Source: JAPPLB01 sp965208945 (GTDB lineage: Bacteria > Acidobacteriota > Terriglobia > Bryobacterales > UBA6623). Taken from it: a stretch of DNA of 64,000 nt. The translations under genes and the position numbers were made by a program. The notes below the pieces were generated by a model. That model saw only the letters and a list, made by a program, of their open reading frames with translations. It made no database searches and had not been told where the DNA came from. Numbering within the stretch: the first letter of the stretch is position 1; every line of letters begins with the position of its first letter. Location: contig OZ242366.1 in NCBI GenBank assembly GCA_965208945.1, positions 5,208,001 to 5,272,000 on the forward strand. The letters are read 5' to 3'. Shown here piece after piece: positions 8,671 through 17,725 of this stretch.

Positions 8671-8988
8671 GCTCAATCGCATCTCTCCTCCAGCAGCCCG
8701 TGGCAAAAGCCCCGCTACATTCAAGCGACGTTTCACCACGGACTGCTTGCTTGTGCAACAAGGGTTCCAAACCTCGCACGTGTCGTGAAGAAACTCGCAA
8801 GCCTTTGGGGTTCAGCACTTTCAGCTCTTTCGTGAAGATGCAACTCGAGCATGACATCAGGTGCAACCGGTATGAACCAGATGCACACCCATGAAAGAAT
8901 TTCACACCGTACACAGCCTTAATCCTTCCGCATCGACACTGGGCGACTGCACCCCGACGCCGACGGTGGGCTTGCTACAATCCCTTTC
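8671..8988. other. Intergenic stretch without recognised features
   Basis: These 318 bp between the split repeat and the channel gene contain no convincing reading frame, RNA or repeat. TACAAT immediately before the channel start (about 8974-8979) resembles a -10 box, but I see no good -35. Confidence 0.5.
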
Positions 8989-10062
8989 ATGCAACAGCCC
9001 CCGTGGCTGCTTGGACTCTTCCTTTTCGCTATATCCACGACCCCGCTCTCCGGCGCCGATTCCGAAACAACCGTTGGAATTGCCCTGTTCCCCCCCAACG
9101 TGATGGAGGGCGGCGCCGGGCAGGACTCCTACATCGGTTTCGACATCGAGCTCTGGGAAGAAGTTCGCCGGGCCGCTCAAATCGAGAGCAAATACAAGCT
9201 TCTTCCCTTCGAGCAATTACTGAAAGCCGTGAAGGAAGGAGAAGTGGATGCTGCGATCGCAGGCATCACCATCAACGGAAGGCGAGAACGCGAGATGGAT
9301 TTCAGCCATCCCTACATGCGTTCGGGATTGCGTATTCTGGCAGGCGTCAATAACGAAGAGTCGAGCCTTTTCCGCCTGCTGCGGGGAGTGACCGAGTCCG
9401 GCATCGTGAAGCCGCTCGGCTACCTGCTTGGCTTCATGCTCATCTGTTCCCACATTCTGTTCTTTGCGGAGCGAGGCAGCAAATCGATCAGCCGAGGCTA
9501 CTTCCCCGGAATCTTCGAGGCCGCCTGGTGCATCCTCGCTACGATGACGACCGTCGGCTATGGCGACATTACGCCTCAGCGCTGGGTCGGACGATTCGTC
9601 GCACTCCTGGTCATGGTCACCGGCATCTCGCTTTTCGGGATCATCATCGCAGAACTGTCAGCGGGCCTCACGCTCGCGCAACTCAGCATTGACATCAGCG
9701 GGCCGGAAGACCTGCGCCGGCGTCGAGTGGCGACGGTGGCCGGTTCCACCAGCACGGATGTGATACGCGGTTTCGGAGCCCAGCTCGTCGAAGTCCAAGA
9801 AATCGAGGATGCCTATGACCTTCTCGAGGCCGGAGAAGTGGCCGCCATCGTCTTCGATGCACCGCCGCTCCTTCAATACGTGAAAGAAAACAGTGAAAGC
9901 CACTTTGCTTTGGTCGGGCCGCTTCTCAATACCGAGTCGTACGGAATGGCGTTCCCGAACGGAAGCCCTCTTCGCGAGAAGGTCAACCGCGCCCTCCTTG
10001 ATCTGCAAGAGGATGGAACCCACCGCAGACTCTATAAAAAATGGTTTGGCGAGACACCCTGA
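8989..10062 (+). CDS. GluR0-like ligand-gated potassium channel
   Basis: The 357-residue protein starts with a signal peptide (about residues 1-23). It then has lobe 1 of a periplasmic solute-binding domain of the amino-acid type (about 26-125, with ELWEEV, AIAGITIN and MDFSHPYM). A two-helix pore module interrupts it: TM1 about 141-161, pore loop with the potassium selectivity filter TVGYGD at 188-193, and TM2 about 200-222. Lobe 2 fills about 235-350 and ends RRLYKKWFG, typical of binding-protein C-termini. This split layout is that of prokaryotic ionotropic glutamate receptors such as GluR0. It should be an inner-membrane K+ channel opened by a periplasmic amino acid. The ligand is not predictable here. 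Confidence 0.9.
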   Translation: MQQPPWLLGLFLFAISTTPLSGADSETTVGIALFPPNVMEGGAGQDSYIGFDIELWEEVRRAAQIESKYKLLPFEQLLKAVKEGEVDAAIAGITINGRREREMDFSHPYMRSGLRILAGVNNEESSLFRLLRGVTESGIVKPLGYLLGFMLICSHILFFAERGSKSISRGYFPGIFEAAWCILATMTTVGYGDITPQRWVGRFVALLVMVTGISLFGIIIAELSAGLTLAQLSIDISGPEDLRRRRVATVAGSTSTDVIRGFGAQLVEVQEIEDAYDLLEAGEVAAIVFDAPPLLQYVKENSESHFALVGPLLNTESYGMAFPNGSPLREKVNRALLDLQEDGTHRRLYKKWFGETP

Positions 10063-10238
10063 CCTGCATAACTCAACACCTGACGGTCGAACCAGGAGAT
10101 AAGACCGCCATGGCTTCGTTGCGCTTGCTTGCCCTACTCGAGATTGGGTCAAGTACACCTGCGTGCACCCTTAGGCCCGCGTCTCGTCCTGAGGGCGCTC
10201 TCACGCAGTTCGCCTGCCCATGTGGGGAGACATGCAGG
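10063..10238 (+). repeat. Decayed MITE-like repeat, copy 4
   Basis: Recognisable but diverged: the left end reads CCTGCATAACTCAACAC and the right end TGTGGGGAGACATGCAGG. The core CTTCGTTGCGCTTGCTTGCC is retained, while the IS110 target reads GGGTCAAGTACACC. Flanks CTGA and CAAA do not match. It starts one base after the channel gene's TGA stop, suggesting an old insertion. Confidence 0.75.
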
Positions 10239-10320
10239 CAAACAGCCCGTGGTGAAAATCACGCGGGCGGCTTCAAGCGCGCGCACAACCCTTCAGCACT
10301 CCGGATAAGGAGACCTTAGA

Positions 10321-11586
10321 ATGACCATCCTTCTCTTGGTGGCGGCTGTGACCGTCATTATCTCGGGGATGTGTTCCCTGTTCGAGTCGACGCTCTATTC
10401 GACGCGCATGGCCGCGCTCGAGTCGGCACGAAATGTCGGGAAGCACCGCCGGCTTGCGACGCGATTCATGGACATGAAGAAGGACATCGCGAGGCCGACT
10501 TCCGCCATCCTCATACTCAATACGATCGCCAACACCGCGGGGGCCACCATCGCGGGCATGTATGCCACTACCGTACTCGGGACCGCATGGGTACCTGCCT
10601 TCTCGGCGCTGCTGACCGTCGCGATCCTGTTTCTCGGAGAGATCCTGCCCAAGACCTACGGCGCCGTCCATTGGAAAAGCGTCTGGCACCTTGTCGTGTG
10701 GCCGGTGACGGTGATGCAGCAGGGGCTTTACCCCTTCATCAAGGTGACACAAGGTTTCGCGAAACTCTTCACCGTGAGGACATCGACCCCCTCCGTGACC
10801 GAGGACGAAATCCAGGCCATGATCCAGGTGGGCGGCAAGTCGGGCGAGATCACTCCCGCGGAACTGCAACTTCTGAGCGCCGTGTTCCATTTCGACGAGC
10901 TCGTCGTGCGGCAAATCATGGTGCCGCGCCGCGAGGTCGTCGTCTTCGACCGCACATGGCAACTATCTCGTTGCATAGAAATAGCCCAGCGGACGAAACA
11001 CACGCGTTATCCGTTGTGCGAGGGGAACCTCGACGACGCTCTCGGCCTGGTGCACATCAAGGATCTGCTGGGAGTTCCCCAGGACCAACCGTTCCAAGTC
11101 GACAGCGTCGTGCGGCCACTGCGAACCGTCCCGGAATCCATGCCCATCAGCCGCCTGCTGCGGCAGATGCAGAGCACCCACCAGCACATGGCCACCGTGA
11201 TCGATGAGTTCGGAACCGCAGTAGGGATCGTCACTCTAGAAAACGTACTGGAACAGATCGTCGGCGCCGTGCAGGATGAGTTCGACACTGAAATGCCCGA
11301 GATCGTCCCTGAGGGCGAAGGGCGCTATCTGGTTGCGGGTCAATTGCCCATCGAGCGCATCAACCGCGAGCTCAAGCTCGAATTTGACGACTCCGAGGCC
11401 GATACGATCTCGGGGCTGCTCGTCAGTAAATTGGGCCGCCTACTCAAAGTCGGAGACGCCGTCAAGTTGGAGGGGGCCGATGCGGAAGTCGTCGAAGTGC
11501 AAGCAGGCCGTGCAACCCATGTCCGCATTCAACCTCGCATCGCAGCGGAAAGCGATCCGGAAGACGAACTGGACGACATGCGATAA
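10321..11586 (+). CDS. CNNM/CorC-type protein (DUF21-CBS-CorC_HlyC)
   Basis: The 421-residue protein has the DUF21 transmembrane domain (about residues 1-180, with four hydrophobic segments and the GEILPKTYG motif). A CBS pair follows at about 200-320 (IMVPRREVVVFD, GLVHIKDLLG, VIDEFGTAVGIVTLENVLEQIVG). The C-terminus is a CorC_HlyC domain (about 335-415). Relatives take part in Mg2+/Co2+ efflux or resistance; the older name hemolysin C is misleading. An AAGGAGA site lies 6 bp before the ATG. The C-terminal tail is acidic (ESDPEDELDD). It appears monocistronic. Confidence 0.88.
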   Translation: MTILLLVAAVTVIISGMCSLFESTLYSTRMAALESARNVGKHRRLATRFMDMKKDIARPTSAILILNTIANTAGATIAGMYATTVLGTAWVPAFSALLTVAILFLGEILPKTYGAVHWKSVWHLVVWPVTVMQQGLYPFIKVTQGFAKLFTVRTSTPSVTEDEIQAMIQVGGKSGEITPAELQLLSAVFHFDELVVRQIMVPRREVVVFDRTWQLSRCIEIAQRTKHTRYPLCEGNLDDALGLVHIKDLLGVPQDQPFQVDSVVRPLRTVPESMPISRLLRQMQSTHQHMATVIDEFGTAVGIVTLENVLEQIVGAVQDEFDTEMPEIVPEGEGRYLVAGQLPIERINRELKLEFDDSEADTISGLLVSKLGRLLKVGDAVKLEGADAEVVEVQAGRATHVRIQPRIAAESDPEDELDDMR

Positions 11587-11758
11587 GGCAAACCGCAAAC
11601 TGAGCACAAGATCAGCAGCCGTGTTCGGACAGCCTTTGCCGCGACGGCATCATGTCCTCCCTTCAGTGGCTGGCACTTTTTTACAAAGCGACATCACCCA
11701 CCAAGAGTCGCAGCTTAAAAGACTGATTCTGACCAGTGCGCATACGGGCTCGTGAGGT

Positions 11759-12409
11759 TTATGTTGCGGTCGTGAGGGGCGATCGAATCGCCTCATACGC
11801 CGCCTCTTCGAGGCCATCGAGATTGTCACTGAAAAAATGATCGCTTGACTCGATCCAGTTGATCCGCTTGGGTTCCGACGCCGAGGCAAAGATAACCTCC
11901 ATCGCATCTCTTGGGCCATACTCGTCGTTCGTACTGTGCAAGAAGATCCGCGCGCAGCCGCATCGAGCCAGATGAGACCAATCGTGCTTGAAGACGGGTG
12001 TGCCCGCGGCCACGATCCGCTCGATCCGAGAATCGCGGCATGCCAGCCGCAGCGCCACCCTCGCCCCAAAAGAGAATCCGGCGACCACCATCGGCAACCC
12101 CGGGTAACGGTCATTCATGTAAGACAATGCCGCACGCAGGTCATCCTGCTCTCCTTCTCCTTCGTCGTAGGAGCCAGTGCTTAGTCCAACACCCCTGAAG
12201 TTGAATCGCAGCACCGCCGAGTGAGCCCGCCGGCCCGCACGCGCCAATCGGAAGACCACTTTGTTGTGGAGTGTCCCGCCGTACAGCGGATGGGGATGGC
12301 ATACGACGACGACCCGATCGAGTCGCGCGCCCTCGTCCGGCTCCTCGTGAAGCGCCTCAAGCCGGCCCGCGGGTCCCTGGATGAACGTGGATTTAACGAC
12401 TCGAGCCAT
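11759..12409 (-). CDS. Alpha/beta hydrolase, dienelactone hydrolase-like
   Basis: The 216-residue cytoplasmic protein has an alpha/beta-hydrolase fold: oxyanion region HPHP (38-41), RFNFRGVG, nucleophile elbow GFSFGA (Ser 113), a likely acid in the STNDEYG segment and a likely base in SSDHFF. The CHPHPLYGGTLHNKVV and RFNFRGVGxSxG signature is that of a small widespread hydrolase family whose substrate is unknown. It ends the minus-strand run that starts with the receiver protein and yajQ; the gap to yajQ is only 21 bp, so co-transcription is likely. Confidence 0.82.
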   Translation of the reverse strand: MARVVKSTFIQGPAGRLEALHEEPDEGARLDRVVVVCHPHPLYGGTLHNKVVFRLARAGRRAHSAVLRFNFRGVGLSTGSYDEGEGEQDDLRAALSYMNDRYPGLPMVVAGFSFGARVALRLACRDSRIERIVAAGTPVFKHDWSHLARCGCARIFLHSTNDEYGPRDAMEVIFASASEPKRINWIESSDHFFSDNLDGLEEAAYEAIRSPLTTAT

Positions 12410-12430
12410 ACATTTACGAGCGGAGGATTT

Positions 12431-12931
12431 CTAGTTGTTGCGGTAATTCGTGAATTGCATGTCGATGCCGAAGTCTTTCTCCTTCAGCATCGCCATCACA
12501 GCTTGCAAGTCGTCACGCTTCTTGCCGCTCACCCGTACCTGGTCTCCCTGAATCGAGGACTGCACTTTGCGCTTCTGCTGCTTGATCAGCTTGACCATCT
12601 CGCGCGCCTTCTCGATCGGGATGCCCTGCTGCATGGCGATTTCCTGCAGCACCGTCGAGCCGGCCGCTTCCCGGACCGGTCCGTACGTCAGAGCCTTGAG
12701 AGGAACATTCCGGCGAACAAGCTTCTGTTCCAACACGTCGAGCACTTGCTTGAGCGTAAAATCATCCTCACTGCGGACGACGATCCTACTGCCCTCCCGA
12801 TCTACTGCAATGGTGCTCCTGGTCTTCTTCAAATCGTAACGATTCCGTACTTCCTTCATGGCCTGATTGACGGCGTTGCCGACCTCCTCGACGTCGATAC
12901 GGGAAACAATGTCGAAGCTGTTCATTGCCAT
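12431..12931 (-). CDS. yajQ: YajQ family protein (DUF520)
   Basis: The 166-residue length and sequence match YajQ throughout: SFDIVSRIDVEEVGNA at the start, the central RYDLKKT and the C-terminal KDFGIDMQFTNYR. The family folds as two RNP-like domains and has been reported to bind nucleotides, in some bacteria c-di-GMP. It is cytoplasmic. Translation starts at either of two adjacent ATGs (12931 or 12925); the second gives the canonical MNSFDIVS. It lies 18 bp after the receiver-domain gene on the same strand. Confidence 0.92.
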   Translation of the reverse strand: MAMNSFDIVSRIDVEEVGNAVNQAMKEVRNRYDLKKTRSTIAVDREGSRIVVRSEDDFTLKQVLDVLEQKLVRRNVPLKALTYGPVREAAGSTVLQEIAMQQGIPIEKAREMVKLIKQQKRKVQSSIQGDQVRVSGKKRDDLQAVMAMLKEKDFGIDMQFTNYRNN

Positions 12932-12949
12932 CGTTCTAGCCTGCGACTG

Positions 12950-13603
12950 TCATGTCTTGCGTATTGTCTGGAGGACCCGTTCGGTAATCCGATCGACCAA
13001 AGCCGGCGTGACAATCTCCATCACTTCCGCCACGGCGGAACGAACGCGGTCACGCAGCTCACGTTCAGAGCCCGGTTCCGACAGCACTTGCTCGACGACC
13101 TCCGCAAACGGATCGGCAGTCTGGCGATCCGAAAACCGGCCTTCCAAATCGCCTGACACAGGCTCAGTGATTCCGGCTGTTCCCAAGCTCTCCGGTCCGG
13201 GTTGCACCTCTGGGGGCTGAGCAGCACCATTGTTCTCAAGCAACGAGGAAACAGTTTCGATGAGAGCCTCCGCATCCAGGGGCTTTTGCAACATGCCGTC
13301 CGTGCCAACTTCGGCAGCGAGACGTTCGTCGAATCGTTCCAGAGGAGGATGCAGCAACACTACTTTGACGTTCCCGAACTCAGGTTGCGACCGCACGAAT
13401 CCGCAAAGTTCGTAGCCGCTCGCGCCGGGCATTTCCGTGTCTGCCAACACAAGGTCCGGGCGGTGAGAGTTGAGCCAGGCAACGGCCTCGTCGCCGCTCT
13501 CGACGGTAACGACCTGGTGACCTTCTTCCACCAAGATCTCACTTCCCATACGGCGCGCATGGGGATTGTCGTCAGCCAACAGGATTGTGCTCACGAAACA
13601 CAC
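12950..13603 (-). CDS. Response-regulator receiver-domain protein
   Basis: The 217-residue protein has an N-terminal CheY-like receiver domain (about 1-125): acidic pair D11-D12, phosphoacceptor D55 in LADTEMPG and K107 in LQKPLDA. The usual switch Thr/Ser after beta-4 appears to be Leu/His (VVLLHPP), so signalling may differ. The C-terminal part is a Pro-rich linker and an amphipathic helical segment with no DNA-binding domain I recognise; it resembles the receiver-plus-tail proteins common in Acidobacteria and Myxobacteria. The frame opens with GTG at 13603; an alternative GTG at 13594 gives MSTILLADDNP. No good ribosome site decides between them. Confidence 0.8.
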   Translation of the reverse strand: MCFVSTILLADDNPHARRMGSEILVEEGHQVVTVESGDEAVAWLNSHRPDLVLADTEMPGASGYELCGFVRSQPEFGNVKVVLLHPPLERFDERLAAEVGTDGMLQKPLDAEALIETVSSLLENNGAAQPPEVQPGPESLGTAGITEPVSGDLEGRFSDRQTADPFAEVVEQVLSEPGSERELRDRVRSAVAEVMEIVTPALVDRITERVLQTIRKT

Positions 13604-13616
13604 TCACAGCAACCTG

Positions 13617-13895
13617 CCTGCATTTCTCACCAACTGACATGCGGAGCACGCAACAAAAGGCCGCGATTCGTGTTTCGTGTCTCGTGATTCGTGAAAACCA
13701 TGGATGGGGGCCTAGTTCGCTCCAGAAGAAATGTCTGACGGCCGGTGAACCGGAGAGGCTGAGTTTCGTGACCCGAGGGGAGAAGGAGGCAATTTGGCAA
13801 GTACGCCTGCGCGCGCCTTTTTCCTCCGCCCGGCTTGCGCCTCGTCCTGACGGCCCTCTCTCGTACTTCGCCTCGCCACTTGGTAAAAAAGCAGG
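13617..13895 (+). mobile_element. MITE-like repeat, type B, copy 5
   Basis: The left end CCTGCATTTCTCACCAA and the partly decayed right end TTGGTAAAAAAGCAGG are recognisable. The type B interior carries heptamers of the CGTGATT kind (13672-13700), then a GAAATGTCTGACGGCC segment, and rejoins the type A sequence at CAAGTACGCC (13798). Flanks do not match. Confidence 0.8.
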
Positions 13896-14008
13896 TCAGC
13901 AACTAAGACCCCAGACCCGCACCGCAAATCCCGGAGCCGATATCCAGAACCTTGTCCGCAGCCCATTCCATCGGCGACACCGGCGAACCAGGGCGTCCCG
14001 GATGACGA

Positions 14009-15127
14009 TCACTGTTCCTGCTGATCGGACTCTTGTTCGTCTTCCGACTCGTTCTGCTGAACCCCCCTGCGAGCGTCGGGCTCGGTGTCCAGCTTGCTTT
14101 CTCCCGAGATGGTCTCGACGGTGACGCCCGCGGTTGCATCCGCCTCGACACGGGTTTCGCCCACTCCCATCGGCGTCGTCGGCATCAGAGCCGTCATCAC
14201 CGGGTCACCTGCCTTGGCGGCATTGCGGACGTTCGGGCCGGTTCCGAAAAATCCAAACATCTTGCCGTAGATGCTTCGCTTCGTACGGTGATCGATGTTG
14301 TACTTCATCAACTCGAAGCGCGCAGGGTCCGCCTCGGGCACCGGCCGATTCATCGCCACCAACTCCTGTTTCGCGCGATCGAGGAATTCGCTCAGGGGAT
14401 AGTCCCGCACCAGCCGGGACAGAGCGTCAGCCCTTTGCTCCTCGTACTCGTCGCCCATCTTCAGGTACGTATCGGCGAGCGTCCATAGCGCTTCGTCGCT
14501 ACGGCTAAACAGCGTATAGTGGTCTGTCACAGCCTGCAGGCGATTCGCGCCGGCGCGGTAGCTGCCCTTGAAGGAATAGAACGCGCCGACCCGAAACTCG
14601 CCGTCCGCCAACACTTCCTGAACTTCACGCAACATTTGCTGCGTCGCATCGGCATGGCGGCTGTCGGGGTATTGCATCAGCATCTGCCGGCATTCCTGCT
14701 CCGCTTTGACCACATGCGTCTGGTCGCGATCGGCGCTGTGCATCTGGTCGTAGTGGATCTTGCAGATCTTCATCTGCGACTCCGCCGACTCTTCCATGGT
14801 CGGGAAGAAAGTCATGAAGTCTTTGTATTCCGCTTCCGCTTGGGCCAGGGCGTGGCGCGTCCCCTCGCGATACCAACTGTCGGCAATGGCCAGCTTGGCT
14901 TTGGCAATGTACTCGCTGTCGGGATAGGTATTGATCAATGTATTGAGCGTCAGACGCGTCAGCTCGTAGCGCCGCCTCTCGAGATCGTTGATGGCTTTGT
15001 CGAAAAGGATCTTGTCCGGCTGCTGGGAGTTCGTGGCGATCGGATTCTCGTAGGCTTTGCGGCCACACCCTCCCAGAAGGCTCACAGCCATCCCGCAAAC
15101 AGCAATGACCAACAAGTATCGCTTCAT
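14009..15127 (-). CDS. bamD: BamD-like outer membrane assembly lipoprotein
   Basis: The 372-residue protein has a lipoprotein signal peptide with lipobox LLGGC (Cys 21), then TPR-type helices over about residues 35-270 (YPDSEYIAKAKLAIADSWYREG, YPLSEFLDRAKQELVAMN). That layout is BamD/ComL, the essential partner of BamA in beta-barrel insertion. It is longer than the roughly 245-residue E. coli protein because of a charged, Gln/Glu-rich, low-complexity C-terminal tail of about 80 residues. It lies 27 bp after rpe on the same strand. Orthology to BamD rather than a paralogous TPR lipoprotein is likely but not proven. Confidence 0.85.
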   Translation of the reverse strand: MKRYLLVIAVCGMAVSLLGGCGRKAYENPIATNSQQPDKILFDKAINDLERRRYELTRLTLNTLINTYPDSEYIAKAKLAIADSWYREGTRHALAQAEAEYKDFMTFFPTMEESAESQMKICKIHYDQMHSADRDQTHVVKAEQECRQMLMQYPDSRHADATQQMLREVQEVLADGEFRVGAFYSFKGSYRAGANRLQAVTDHYTLFSRSDEALWTLADTYLKMGDEYEEQRADALSRLVRDYPLSEFLDRAKQELVAMNRPVPEADPARFELMKYNIDHRTKRSIYGKMFGFFGTGPNVRNAAKAGDPVMTALMPTTPMGVGETRVEADATAGVTVETISGESKLDTEPDARRGVQQNESEDEQESDQQEQ

Positions 15128-15154
15128 GTCTTCACCTATCCAACCCTATGCGTT

Positions 15155-15829
15155 CTAAGCTCGGAGAAACGCCTGCTCCTCTACCTTACGGAGTAATCCT
15201 GCGACTGCCGCAGCCGGATCGTTCCGACCGAAGATGCTCGATCCAGCCACGATGATATCGCATCCGGCGCTTGCAATCTCGCCGACATTGTCTTCAGAGA
15301 CACCGCCGTCAATCTCGATCCGATAAGAAAGCCGCCGCTCACGCCTCAGCCGATCCAATTTCCGGATCTTGTCAAGCGCATAGTCGATGAACTTCTGGCC
15401 GCCAAACCCGGGATTGACGCTCATGACCAACACGAAGTCCACCGCGCCGAGTATTGTCGATAGCGTGTGCACCGGCGTCGCCGGATTCAGCACGACGCCC
15501 GCAGCCGCGCCATTATCCTTGATGAGCTGAATCGTTCGGTCCAGGTGAGGACATGCTTCCTGATGAACCGAAATCATTTGCGCGCCCGATACCGCGAACT
15601 GAGGTATATACAGATCCGGATTCTCGACCATCAAATGGCAGTCCAGCAAGAGATCGGTCGTCTTGCGCAACGAGCGAACGACCGGTGGGCCGATGGTGAT
15701 GTTGGGCACAAAATGCCCGTCCATCACATCCACGTGAATCATCGAAACGCCGGCCCGCTCGACCGCTTTCACATCGCGGCCCAAGTGGGCAAAATCCGCA
15801 GCCAGAATCGAAGGAGCGATCTCAACCAT
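15155..15829 (-). CDS. rpe: Ribulose-phosphate 3-epimerase
   Basis: The 224-residue TIM-barrel enzyme interconverts ribulose 5-phosphate and xylulose 5-phosphate in the pentose phosphate pathway. All family signatures are visible: IAPSILAADFAHLG at the start, HVDVMDGHFVPNITIGP, DCHLMVENP, VLVMSVNPGFGGQKF and EIDGGV near the C-terminal phosphate-binding site (VAGSSIF). The length is normal. It sits between rsmB and bamD on the minus strand, all three closely spaced. Confidence 0.96.
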   Translation of the reverse strand: MVEIAPSILAADFAHLGRDVKAVERAGVSMIHVDVMDGHFVPNITIGPPVVRSLRKTTDLLLDCHLMVENPDLYIPQFAVSGAQMISVHQEACPHLDRTIQLIKDNGAAAGVVLNPATPVHTLSTILGAVDFVLVMSVNPGFGGQKFIDYALDKIRKLDRLRRERRLSYRIEIDGGVSEDNVGEIASAGCDIIVAGSSIFGRNDPAAAVAGLLRKVEEQAFLRA

Positions 15830-15908
15830 GGTGTATCGAGGCTAAGGTGAGACGACCAGGGGAGGCAACTGATTCTCATTCTATCGCGAAGCTGTGCGTT
15901 CCTGCGGC

Positions 15909-17162
15909 TCACAAATCACGCCGTCGCACGAACCGACAGGCGAAGAATCCGTCTCCCGGGTCGCGACCGGGCACTCTTTCCAGATACGCATCGACCCGAA
16001 ATTCGGTTCTCTCCTCAAGCACCGCCTGGACGACTCCCTGATTTTCCTCCGGCTCCAGAGAGCAAGAGGAGTAGACCAAGACTCCCGAGAATTTCAATGA
16101 GTCAAGAGCGCAGTTCAAAATGCTCTTCTGCTTCACCGCAAGGTCCTTCAGGTCCTGCGGTATCAAACGCCACTTGATTTCAGGGTTGCGGGCCAGGGTT
16201 CCAGTGCCGGAACATGGCACATCCACGAGAATACGATCAAACTTCGTTCGGAAAGGAAGTGGAGCGGCGGCATCGAGAGCTACTTTCTTTACGGGAGCGG
16301 CCGCCAGTAGCCCGAGAATGCGAAGGCGGTGAATGTGGCGGTCGGCCGCGACAGCTCTCGAACTCGTGCCGATTGCCTCCAACGCTTGTGCGGTTTTACC
16401 CCCAGGCGCCGCGCAAAGGTCGAGAAACCGGTGCTCCCGAGACAGATTGAGCAGGGGAACGATCATTTGCGAACTCAGATCCTGGATGCGGACTCGCCCG
16501 TCGCGCCAGCACGCCGTCAACATCGGTTTGCCTCTTAGGAGCAGGCGCGCGTGAACCCGTTCCGTAGCTTCCGTCTCAACGCCTTCCTCACCCAGTTGCT
16601 CCAGAGTCTCCTCCAGTGGATATTGCGCGTTCAACCGAAGATAGGTGCGGGGCGGCGTCTGGTTCGCCTTGAGGATGCCCGCAACCGTCTCTTTATCGAA
16701 ACATTCAGCCCATCGATCCAGGAGCCATTGCGGATGAGCCCGTTCCAGCTCGACCTTCTCCTCAGCGCGCTGAGGCAAGGTTCGCAGAACGGCGTTCACA
16801 AACCCGGCAGCGGACCGCTTCCCGGATCTCTTGACCAGATCCACGCTCTCCGAAACGGCTGCCCGATCCGGGATCCGGTCCAGATAGCGCATTTGATAGC
16901 AACCCATGCGCAGAGCGATCCGAACCTCTCGATCCAGTCCTCCGACCGGCCTCCGAGCCACATCCGCCAGCATTGCGTCGATTGCGCCCTGCCATCGCAG
17001 GCACCCGAGGGTGATCTCTTGAGCAAGCGCACGGTCGCGTTCCGACATCGCAGCAAACAGGGAGTCGGCGTGGATCGTATCGGACGCAAAGGCATCCTCC
17101 GCCTCTACGCGAAGGAGAGTCTGGAAGGCGACGCAGCGCGCCGGTGACACCCGGTCCGGCAC
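15909..17162 (-). CDS. rsmB: 16S rRNA (cytosine-967-C5) methyltransferase
   Basis: The 417-residue protein has an N-terminal NusB-like RNA-binding domain (about 1-135) followed by an Fmu/NOL1 SAM methyltransferase domain. It shows the SAM motif LDLCAAPGGKT (247-257), the catalytic DVPCSGTG (314-321, Cys 317) and the second conserved cysteine in SSCSLEPEENQ. RsmB methylates C967 of 16S rRNA. The gene heads the rsmB-rpe-bamD minus-strand run. It is divergent from the anti-sigma kinase gene across 137 bp, which should hold both promoters. Confidence 0.93.
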   Translation of the reverse strand: MPDRVSPARCVAFQTLLRVEAEDAFASDTIHADSLFAAMSERDRALAQEITLGCLRWQGAIDAMLADVARRPVGGLDREVRIALRMGCYQMRYLDRIPDRAAVSESVDLVKRSGKRSAAGFVNAVLRTLPQRAEEKVELERAHPQWLLDRWAECFDKETVAGILKANQTPPRTYLRLNAQYPLEETLEQLGEEGVETEATERVHARLLLRGKPMLTACWRDGRVRIQDLSSQMIVPLLNLSREHRFLDLCAAPGGKTAQALEAIGTSSRAVAADRHIHRLRILGLLAAAPVKKVALDAAAPLPFRTKFDRILVDVPCSGTGTLARNPEIKWRLIPQDLKDLAVKQKSILNCALDSLKFSGVLVYSSCSLEPEENQGVVQAVLEERTEFRVDAYLERVPGRDPGDGFFACRFVRRRDL

Positions 17163-17299
17163 CGACTCACGATAGCAATTCCGCCGCTTTCACCAATGAA
17201 CTCAAGGCCGACGACGGTTCCGGAGGTCCAGGCACCGCATGTTATAATTTCGCCTGACACGCGCGTCCCTGGCGTCCCCGCTAGCTTCCGACGAACTGA

Positions 17300-17716
17300 A
17301 TGGCCGCCGAGGTCGAGATCACAGTCGCCAGCCATCCGCGCTGGCTTAGCCTGATCCGACGCGTCGTTACGGAATACGCCGAGCAGAAGGGTCTGGATGC
17401 ACAATCGGCGCGCGAGGTAGTGTTGGCGGTCGACGAAGCGTCCTCCAACGTCATCAAGCACACTTACCAAGGGGAGTGCAAGCAACGCCTCACCGTTTCC
17501 GCTCTGTACAGCGAAGATGCTATCGAGGTGGAAATCCACGACAACGGCGAACCGTTCAACCCCATGAGCCAGCCGCTCCCTTCCCCTGACGAGTTGCGCG
17601 CGGGCGGACGCGGCATGTTTCTGATGCAGACGGTCATGGACGAAATCGAATATGAACGCCGGGACGGCAAGAACTGTATGCGCATGAGGAAACGAATCAA
17701 GGCGCATGCCAAGTGA
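17300..17716 (+). CDS. Anti-sigma regulatory (RsbW-like) serine kinase
   Basis: The 138-residue protein is a single GHKL/HATPase_c domain of the RsbW/SpoIIAB type: N-box EASSNVIKHTY (about 47-57), G1 box HDNGEPFNP and G2 box GGRGMFLMQ. These kinases bind a sigma factor and phosphorylate a STAS antagonist. A STAS gene follows after 9 bp, which fits a partner-switching pair. No sigma factor or PP2C phosphatase gene is in the window. The small spacing suggests one operon running into mlaE. Confidence 0.88.
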   Translation: MAAEVEITVASHPRWLSLIRRVVTEYAEQKGLDAQSAREVVLAVDEASSNVIKHTYQGECKQRLTVSALYSEDAIEVEIHDNGEPFNPMSQPLPSPDELRAGGRGMFLMQTVMDEIEYERRDGKNCMRMRKRIKAHAK

Positions 17717-17725
17717 ACTTGAGCC

